Shown one piece after another: positions 1 to 4,363 of a stretch of DNA of 5,552 bases. The position numbers and the translations under genes were made by a program. Source of the stretch: Lachnospiraceae bacterium UBA3802 (GTDB lineage: Bacteria; Bacillota; Clostridia; Lachnospirales; Lachnospiraceae). Position 1 is the first letter of the stretch. Each line of letters opens with the position of its first letter. The notes beneath the pieces were generated by a model. It saw only the letters and a program-made list of their open reading frames with translations, searched no databases and was not told where the DNA came from. The stretch lies in the NCBI GenBank assembly GCA_002369155.1, contig DFEM01000080.1, forward strand, positions 1 through 5,552. The letters run 5' to 3'.

Positions 1-24
1 CTCTACCAACTGAGCTAATCGCGC
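1..24 (-). tRNA. tRNA gene, 5' part only (isotype not determinable)
   Basis: On the minus strand the first 24 nucleotides of a tRNA are readable in canonical numbering: a 7-nt acceptor 5' strand GCGCGAT, T8 and A9, D-stem GCTC, then A14, the invariant G18-G19 pair, A21, and the start of the closing D-stem strand GAG. The D-loop has no extra nucleotides. The anticodon, T-arm and 3' acceptor strand lie outside the window, so the amino acid cannot be assigned. The gene is transcribed away from the tatD operon and has a promoter immediately upstream of it. Confidence 0.9.
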
Positions 25-35
25 GAACAAGACAG

Positions 36-64
36 ATTATAGTATAAGTTTTTTTGTTTTGCAA
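36..64 (-). promoter_or_regulatory. sigma-A promoter of the tRNA gene
   Basis: Reading the minus strand, a -35 box TTGCAA (59-64) is separated by exactly 17 bases from a perfect -10 box TATAAT (36-41). The expected transcription start is near position 29, about five bases before the mature tRNA 5' end at 24. That is the short leader usual for a directly transcribed tRNA gene. The A/T-run DNA at 65-84, just upstream of the -35 box, is well placed to act as an UP element. Confidence 0.75.
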
Positions 65-84
65 TACTTTTTTTAAAAAATTTT
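65..84. other. A/T-run tract between divergent promoters (possible UP element)
   Basis: This stretch consists almost wholly of T runs and A runs and includes a self-complementary T6A6 block at 69-80. It sits directly upstream of the -35 box of the minus-strand tRNA promoter, where the RNA polymerase alpha C-terminal domains contact UP elements. It also lies about 30-50 bases upstream of the probable tatD -10 box. Tracts like this are often intrinsically bent. The self-complementary A/T block has no GC stem, so I do not read it as a terminator. The regulatory role is inferred from position only. Confidence 0.35.
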
Positions 85-115
85 TGACCGGGATGCTTTA
101 AAATAAGCCAAAGTA

Positions 116-124
116 TGATATTAT
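116..124 (+). promoter_or_regulatory. probable extended -10 promoter for tatD-rsmA
   Basis: TG-A-TATTAT forms a TG-extended -10 element matching TATAAT at five of six positions, about 37 bases before the tatD ATG. No convincing -35 box lies 16-18 bases upstream. A TTGACC at 84-89 looks like a -35 box but is too far away (29 bases). Extended -10 promoters can work without a good -35. The same TATGATA context recurs in the better promoter at 1817-1845, which slightly supports the call. Confidence 0.4.
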
Positions 125-160
125 TTCAAAGCAGACGATAAAAACGGACGGGAAATTGAT

Positions 161-931
161 ATGATTTTTGATACACATGCCCATTATGATGATGAGGCTT
201 TTAACGAAGACAGAGAAAAACTCATAGATGAGATTTCAAGAAGCGAAATCAGAAAAATAGTCAATGTCGGAGCCAACCTTGTTACAAGCCAAAACAGTGT
301 GGATCTTTCCGAAAAATACGATTTCTTTTATGCTGCCGTGGGCGTTCATCCGGACGATGCGGCAGAAGTGACCGAAGAAGGAATCGAAAGACTTAGAGAA
401 CTGGCCAAAGGAAAGAAAGTGGTGGCTGTCGGCGAAATCGGACTTGATTATTATTGGAATAAGGATAATTCAGACCTTCAAAAGACGGCTTTCAAAAGAC
501 AGATTGAGCTTGCAAAGGAATTATCTCTTCCCATTATTGTTCATTCGAGAGATGCCGCCGCTGATACGATGGAAATTTTACACGAAACCGATGCAGGGAA
601 TCTCGGAGGTGTGATTCACTGCTTTTCCTATTCGCCTGAAATGGCACTCGAATCCGTGAAGATGGGCTTTTATATCGGAATAGGCGGAGTAGTGACTTTT
701 AAAAATGCGAAAAAGATAAAAGAGAGCGTGGAAGCGATTCCTCTTGAAAAAATAGTGCTTGAAACAGACTGCCCCTATCTTGCTCCCGATCCTTTCAGGG
801 GAAAGAGAAATTCATCGCTTTATCTTGAATATGTGGTTAAAGAAATCGCAAGATTAAAGGGCATTGATGAAAATACCGTAATGGAACAGACATTTAAGAA
901 CGCTTTGAATATGTATAATATTGAAGCTTAG
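161..931 (+). CDS. tatD: TatD-family metal-dependent DNase/hydrolase (YcfH/YabD type)
   Basis: A complete 256-residue protein, the usual length for the family. The TatD TIM-barrel metal site is intact and in order: DTHAH at 4-8 (His6, His8), GVHP at 61-64, VGEIGLDYY at 90-98 (Glu92), PIIVHSRDA at 124-132 (His128), GVIHCFS at 150-156 (His153), and ETDCPYLAP at 201-209 (Asp203) followed by RGKRNSS. Family members are cytoplasmic, metal-dependent 3'-5' exonucleases or deoxyribonucleases implicated in DNA repair and turnover; the physiological substrate of this paralogue is not shown by sequence. The ATG is fixed by the metal-binding DTHAH, which begins three residues after it. The ribosome site before it (GGGAA near 150-154) is weak. 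rsmA starts 15 bases downstream, so the two are probably one transcript. In Bacillus the homologue yabD also lies close to rsmA (ksgA), with yabE and rnmV between. The name tatD is used at family level; YcfH/YabD-type is probably more exact. Confidence 0.93.
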   Translation: MIFDTHAHYDDEAFNEDREKLIDEISRSEIRKIVNVGANLVTSQNSVDLSEKYDFFYAAVGVHPDDAAEVTEEGIERLRELAKGKKVVAVGEIGLDYYWNKDNSDLQKTAFKRQIELAKELSLPIIVHSRDAAADTMEILHETDAGNLGGVIHCFSYSPEMALESVKMGFYIGIGGVVTFKNAKKIKESVEAIPLEKIVLETDCPYLAPDPFRGKRNSSLYLEYVVKEIARLKGIDENTVMEQTFKNALNMYNIEA

Positions 932-933
932 TT

Positions 934-941
934 AAAGGAAG
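934..941 (+). promoter_or_regulatory. ribosome binding site of rsmA
   Basis: AAAGGAAG lies five bases before the ATG at 947 and just after the tatD stop (TAG, 929-931). It fixes the rsmA start and gives rsmA stronger apparent initiation than tatD. Confidence 0.7.
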
Positions 942-946
942 AACAA

Positions 947-1813
947 ATGAGCAAAGAAGCATATCTCGGAAATCCTGCCAGAACGGCGGAAGTATTGAAT
1001 AAATTCGGCATTTCGGCGCAAAAGCGTTACGGTCAGAATTTCCTGATTGATTCAAACATTCTTGAAAAAATAGTAAAATCCGCCGGGATAACAAAGGATG
1101 ACACCGTGCTTGAAATCGGTCCCGGCATAGGTACGTTGACCCAGCATATCGCCAATTCGGCAGGGAAGGTTATCTGCGTTGAAATCGACACAAAGATGAT
1201 TCCGGTGCTTGAGTATACGCTCTCGGAGTTTGACAATGTCACTGTTATAAACCAAGACATTCTTAAGGCGGATATAAAGGGAATACTGGCAGAGCACGGA
1301 GCCGGAAGCGCCAAGGTTGTGGCAAATCTTCCTTATTACATAACAACACCCATAATAATGGAACTTCTTGAAAAGGATCTTCCCATAGAAAGCATTACCG
1401 TCATGATTCAAAAAGAGGTGGCTGAGCGTATGCAGGTTGGACCGGGAAGCAAGGACTACGGCGCACTTTCTCTGGCGGTGGCTTTTTACAGCAATGCCGA
1501 AGTAAAGATGACGGTTTCACCCAATTGTTTTATTCCCCGTCCAAACGTGGACAGTGCGGTAATCAGGCTCGACAAGCTTAAAGAACCGAGGGTTTCGGTA
1601 AAGAACAAATCCGAGATGTTTCGTATTATAAAGGGTGCTTTCGAACAAAGAAGAAAGACTTTAACCAACGCTTTGTCCCATTCTTCGGCGTATAAAACCG
1701 ACAAAAAGAAAATAGAAGACGCTCTCATACAAATGGGCAAAAATGTAAATATCCGCGGAGAGGAACTTACACTTGAAGAATTTGCCGTACTTTCGGATAT
1801 TTTAAGCCAATAA
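947..1813 (+). CDS. rsmA: 16S rRNA (adenine1518-N6/adenine1519-N6)-dimethyltransferase RsmA (KsgA)
   Basis: A complete 288-residue protein of typical length for Gram-positive RsmA. It transfers four methyl groups from S-adenosylmethionine to two adjacent adenines in the 3'-terminal helix 45 loop of 16S rRNA, a late step in 30S maturation; loss in other bacteria gives kasugamycin resistance. Visible motifs: QNFLID at 30-35, the SAM-binding motif LEIGPGIGTLT at 55-65, acidic VEID at 78-81, NQDIL at 102-106, the catalytic NLPYYI at 127-132, IPRPNVDSAV at 196-205, and FEQRRKTL at 232-239 in the C-terminal substrate-binding domain. All key residues are present. The N-terminal extension before QNFLID (about 29 residues) is normal for clostridial members. 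It follows tatD by 15 bases with its own good ribosome site and no promoter in between. No intrinsic terminator is evident after the TAA at 1811-1813. RNase M5 (rnmV), often found between tatD and rsmA in Firmicutes, is absent here. Confidence 0.97.
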   Translation: MSKEAYLGNPARTAEVLNKFGISAQKRYGQNFLIDSNILEKIVKSAGITKDDTVLEIGPGIGTLTQHIANSAGKVICVEIDTKMIPVLEYTLSEFDNVTVINQDILKADIKGILAEHGAGSAKVVANLPYYITTPIIMELLEKDLPIESITVMIQKEVAERMQVGPGSKDYGALSLAVAFYSNAEVKMTVSPNCFIPRPNVDSAVIRLDKLKEPRVSVKNKSEMFRIIKGAFEQRRKTLTNALSHSSAYKTDKKKIEDALIQMGKNVNIRGEELTLEEFAVLSDILSQ

Positions 1814-1816
1814 TTT

Positions 1817-1845
1817 TTGACATTACGTGAGGCTTATGATAAACT
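1817..1845 (+). promoter_or_regulatory. sigma-A promoter of the large TPR/AAA-like gene
   Basis: A perfect -35 box TTGACA (1817-1822) starts four bases after the rsmA stop. It is followed by a 17-base spacer and TAAACT (1840-1845), which matches TATAAT at four of six positions. The spacer ends in TGA, so the -10 is TG-extended (TG at 1837-1838). Transcription would begin near 1852, giving an untranslated leader of about 60 bases. A six-base inverted repeat TAAGCC (1803-1808) / GGCTTA (1831-1836) overlaps it and may be coincidental. Confidence 0.65.
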
Positions 1846-1852
1846 ATATAGG

Positions 1853-1876
1853 GTGTTTTTTGAATTGGCAAAACAC
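1853..1876 (+). promoter_or_regulatory. possible 5'-leader hairpin before the large gene
   Basis: GTGTTTT (1853-1859) and AAAACAC (1870-1876) are perfectly complementary over seven pairs and enclose a 10-base loop. The stem would stand right at the predicted 5' end of the mRNA. Only two pairs are G-C, so it is weak. It could serve as a 5' stabilising hairpin. There is no T run directly after it, so it is unlikely to be a terminator for rsmA. Confidence 0.3.
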
Positions 1877-1902
1877 AATATGTACTGATTTTTTAAGCTT
1901 AC

Positions 1903-1909
1903 GAGGTGG
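1903..1909 (+). promoter_or_regulatory. ribosome binding site that selects the TTG start of the large gene
   Basis: GAGGTGG is a strong Shine-Dalgarno sequence five bases before TTG at 1915. The longest reading frame could begin at GTG 1906, but that GTG lies inside the Shine-Dalgarno itself and has no ribosome site of its own. The TTG start is therefore preferred and shortens the protein by three residues. Confidence 0.7.
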
Positions 1910-1914
1910 TAGTT

Positions 1915-4344
1915 TTGGATAAATCGGATAGCAGACTTCATTGTGAACAGATAGAGAAATTCATGAGAGCCGGCAGATACACGGATGCCGTATATCTCGC
2001 AGATAAAGTGGACTGGCGAAAGGAAGACGACATAAAGCGCCTTATTCAGGCCGCCGAAGCCTACAGAAGAAGCCGCCGTTACGATGATGCGGTAAATATT
2101 CTTAAGATGGCTCACAACAAAAAGCCCAACAACAAGAAGGTAGTTTATCTTCTTTGCGAGACTTACTTTGAAAGCAAAGATGTGGTTACCGCTCAGGTAT
2201 ATCTTGACAGATATCAGAGCATGACCGACAAAAGTGACTGGCATTACGATGCGTTAAAATACAAAAGAGCATTGGCTTATGATCTTCCGGTAACGGAAAA
2301 GATAGATATCCTTGTGGATTTGAAGAGAAAAGAGCCCGCAGCAGAGCAGTTCAGATTCGAACTTGCAAAGCTTTACAATCAGGCCAGACAATATGCAGAA
2401 TGCGGCGCAGAGTGCGATGAACTCGTGCTTCTTTTCGGCGACGACGGAAAATACGCCAGAAAAGCACTTGAATTAAAGAAGAGCTGCATTCCTCTTACTG
2501 CAGAGCAGGAATCACTCCTTCGCAGATTAAGTCTCGGTGTCAGAGACGATGACGAAAATACCGGCAACGGCAATGTAAAGATAATGAATACAATGGACAT
2601 GAGTACCCTCAATCTCGAGAGTTCTCTTGCCAAGGATATTCAGACATTAAAATCCGAAGAAGACGCTCCCGTTAAAAGAAAGAGGAAGGAATTCCATACC
2701 AAATCCCTGGAACAGACAATTCCGCCTTCGACTCAGGAAATCTTTTTCTCGGACAAGACGGAAGACATCAGCTTTACCCAGTATGATATCTCCACCAGCA
2801 AGGCTGCCGACATCAGAGAGGTTCAGTCTCCCAAAAAGAAGAGAAATCCCGAGCTTGAGGAAATGGGAGAGCATTTATACAGCAAATCGGACGGACAGAT
2901 TTCGTTCTCCGATACCGCAATAGACGAATCCGAAGACAAACAGGCTCCCGGACAGATTACAATGGACGATCTTCTTTCGGACTGGTCGAAGATAAAAGAG
3001 AGAAATACTCAGAACTTAAGAAAGAGCATCCATGCGGATGTTGTTGAACAGACAGGCAAGATTTTCGAGAAAAAGAAAGAAGATACTTACGAAGAGCCTG
3101 AGGAAGAACCCGGCAGCATCTGGAAAGAGGTTGCTGAATTAGACGACGAATTCGACGAGGAAGAGCCGGAGACTGTAGAAGAAGTTTCGGAAGAAAATAT
3201 TCAAAGTACAATTTCCGACACTCAGGATATCGAAGAAGCCGAAGCCGTAATCGAAGACGAAGAAACAGAAGAAACAGCAGAAGAAACCGAAGAAGAGAAT
3301 ATCGTAGATACACAAGAAGCAGAAGATATTGAAGATACAGAAGATGCTTTGAGCGAAGAAGCATCAGATGAAACGGCAACGGAAGAAGAAAACGCAGAGA
3401 ATTCCGATTTTGCGGGCGAGACAAAAGTCATTCCCGACATTAACGAAATTCTCGAAGAATCCGACTCCGATGCTAATGAAAATGCAGAAAATTCCGATAT
3501 AAACAACGGACAGGAAGAAAATAAAGAGAACGAAGAATCCGAAGAAGGCAACGCTTCTTACGACGAGGAAGAAGATGAAAAGGAAGAAGAGGGCGTAAAG
3601 GATTTAAGCCCCGAAGAAAGAAAACTCTTCTCGCAGTTTTTACATCCCCGTTCAATGAGAACTCAGATTGCCAATGCTTTGGAAAATATTTCCCTTGCGG
3701 CTTATGTCGGTAATGTGATTATCACTACGGATAATACTGACAGCGGTTTTGCTTTGGCAAAATCGATTGTTAAGTTTGTTAAATTTGCGGATGTGAATTT
3801 CTCGGGCGCAATGTCCAGGATCTCTGCGAATGATTTCAACAACAAGAATGTTATAGAAGTGCTCGACAGATTAAACAACGGCGCACTCGTTATTACCGAA
3901 GCCAATAAACTTTCCAACAATGCGCTTATTAAGCTTACTCAGGGCATCAACCAGGAAGAGAGAGGCATTCTCCTTTTCCTTATTGATTCAAGAGCGGAGA
4001 TAAAGAAATTGGTAAACCGTCAGCGTACACTTACCGATTACTTCAACATAAAGATTGATATAATCGCCATGAGCGAAGCAGCTTTGGTAGATTACGGAAT
4101 GAAGTATGCAAACAATCTCGGCTATTCAATCGATGAAGGATTTGCAAACATGGCATTCCACAAGCGCGTACGTGAAGCTCAGGCCGGAAATCATACGGTA
4201 ACAATCGCGGAAGTCAAGGAAATTGTTGATGAAGCCATCGACAACAACAAGGGAAGAAGAGTATCCAATCTCTTTAGAAAAATGTCCAAGAATCTCAGCG
4301 ATGAAAACGGTATGATTATGCTTCGCGAAAAAGATTTTGAATAA
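1915..4344 (+). CDS. Uncharacterised protein: TPR-like repeats, acidic disordered linker, degenerate AAA+ (CbbX/SpoVK-like) domain
   Basis: About 809 residues from the TTG start (numbering here counts that TTG as 1). Residues about 8-190 are a run of amphipathic helix pairs of TPR type (for example AEAYRRSRRYDDAVNILKMA, then FELAKLYNQARQYAECGAEC), a probable protein-protein interaction surface. Residues about 205-560 are low-complexity and probably disordered. They hold basic patches (VKRKRK 253-258, PKKKR 306-310), repeated short motifs (QEIFFSD, QISFSD, QITMDD with DLLSDW) and a Glu/Asp tract at 388-557. Residues about 562-809 look like an AAA+ module. A beta strand and loop VGNVIITTDNTDSGFALAKS (598-617) sit where Walker A should be but lack the GxxGxGKT signature. 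GALVITEANKL (656-666) sits at Walker B with DE changed to TE. ILLFLIDS (685-692) fits sensor 1, RTLTDYFN (704-711) sits at the usual SRF arginine finger, and a helical lid follows with LGYSIDE (735-741). ATP hydrolysis is therefore unlikely. There is no signal peptide or membrane segment, so it is cytoplasmic. It has its own promoter and probably reads through into glgB. Function unknown; scaffold or adaptor is an inference. Confidence 0.85.
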   Translation: MDKSDSRLHCEQIEKFMRAGRYTDAVYLADKVDWRKEDDIKRLIQAAEAYRRSRRYDDAVNILKMAHNKKPNNKKVVYLLCETYFESKDVVTAQVYLDRYQSMTDKSDWHYDALKYKRALAYDLPVTEKIDILVDLKRKEPAAEQFRFELAKLYNQARQYAECGAECDELVLLFGDDGKYARKALELKKSCIPLTAEQESLLRRLSLGVRDDDENTGNGNVKIMNTMDMSTLNLESSLAKDIQTLKSEEDAPVKRKRKEFHTKSLEQTIPPSTQEIFFSDKTEDISFTQYDISTSKAADIREVQSPKKKRNPELEEMGEHLYSKSDGQISFSDTAIDESEDKQAPGQITMDDLLSDWSKIKERNTQNLRKSIHADVVEQTGKIFEKKKEDTYEEPEEEPGSIWKEVAELDDEFDEEEPETVEEVSEENIQSTISDTQDIEEAEAVIEDEETEETAEETEEENIVDTQEAEDIEDTEDALSEEASDETATEEENAENSDFAGETKVIPDINEILEESDSDANENAENSDINNGQEENKENEESEEGNASYDEEEDEKEEEGVKDLSPEERKLFSQFLHPRSMRTQIANALENISLAAYVGNVIITTDNTDSGFALAKSIVKFVKFADVNFSGAMSRISANDFNNKNVIEVLDRLNNGALVITEANKLSNNALIKLTQGINQEERGILLFLIDSRAEIKKLVNRQRTLTDYFNIKIDIIAMSEAALVDYGMKYANNLGYSIDEGFANMAFHKRVREAQAGNHTVTIAEVKEIVDEAIDNNKGRRVSNLFRKMSKNLSDENGMIMLREKDFE
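3076..3585 (+). other. Acidic low-complexity tract (GAA/GAC-rich coding DNA)
   Basis: This part of the large gene encodes about 170 residues, of which roughly 78 are Glu or Asp by hand count, with only five Lys and no Arg. The coding strand is correspondingly purine-rich, with runs of GAA and GAAGAA. The encoded segment has few hydrophobic residues and no predicted fold, so it is probably an extended polyanionic linker between the TPR-like and AAA-like domains. The open frames on the opposite strand here (Leu/Arg-rich and Ser-rich) are composition artefacts. Confidence 0.8.
3388..3498 (+). repeat. Two copies of a 21-base coding repeat (ENAENSD), 90 bases apart
   Basis: The units at 3388-3408 and 3478-3498 both encode ENAENSD and differ at only two of 21 bases, each a synonymous third position. 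The start-to-start distance is 90 bases, or 30 residues. The flanking residues resemble each other only loosely. This fits an old internal duplication in a disordered linker, though selection for a short binding motif is also possible. Confidence 0.5.
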
Positions 4345-4351
4345 AAATTTT

Positions 4352-4356
4352 GGGGG
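4352..4356 (+). promoter_or_regulatory. ribosome binding site of glgB
   Basis: GGGGG lies seven bases before the ATG at 4364 and can pair with the anti-Shine-Dalgarno CCUCC using one G-U wobble. It lies in the 19-base gap after the preceding stop codon. No promoter or terminator fits in this gap. Confidence 0.5.
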
Positions 4357-4363
4357 TTTTGCA

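Noticed and set aside
69..80. Self-complementary T6A6 block as a possible terminator
   Set aside because: No GC-rich stem, and no gene ends nearby: the tRNA and tatD diverge from this region.
84..89. TTGACC as a -35 box for tatD
   Set aside because: Spacing is 24 bases to TATGAT and 29 to TATTAT, too long for sigma-A, and no -10 box occurs 16-18 bases downstream.
104..111. Octamer TAAGCCAA shared with 1803-1810 near the other promoter
   Set aside because: At 1803-1810 the bases are the last codons of rsmA, so an eight-base match in AT-rich DNA is most simply chance.
1834..2244. 136-codon minus-strand open frame over the promoter and start of the large gene
   Set aside because: It overlaps the TPR-coding region and the promoter, has no recognisable domain, and no Shine-Dalgarno that stands out.
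2671..2844. VKRKRK and PKKKR patches resembling eukaryotic nuclear localisation signals
   Set aside because: The protein has no secretion signal and the patches are simply basic segments in a charged linker; nuclear targeting is not supported.
2957..3424. 155-codon minus-strand open frame, rich in Leu and Arg, opposite the acidic tract
   Set aside because: It is the mirror of GAA/GAC-rich coding DNA; composition is low-complexity, there is no ribosome site, and the plus-strand frame is clearly the real gene.
3222..3551. 109-codon minus-strand Ser-rich open frame
   Set aside because: Same cause: antisense of Glu-rich codons in another frame gives Ser runs. No independent coding signal.
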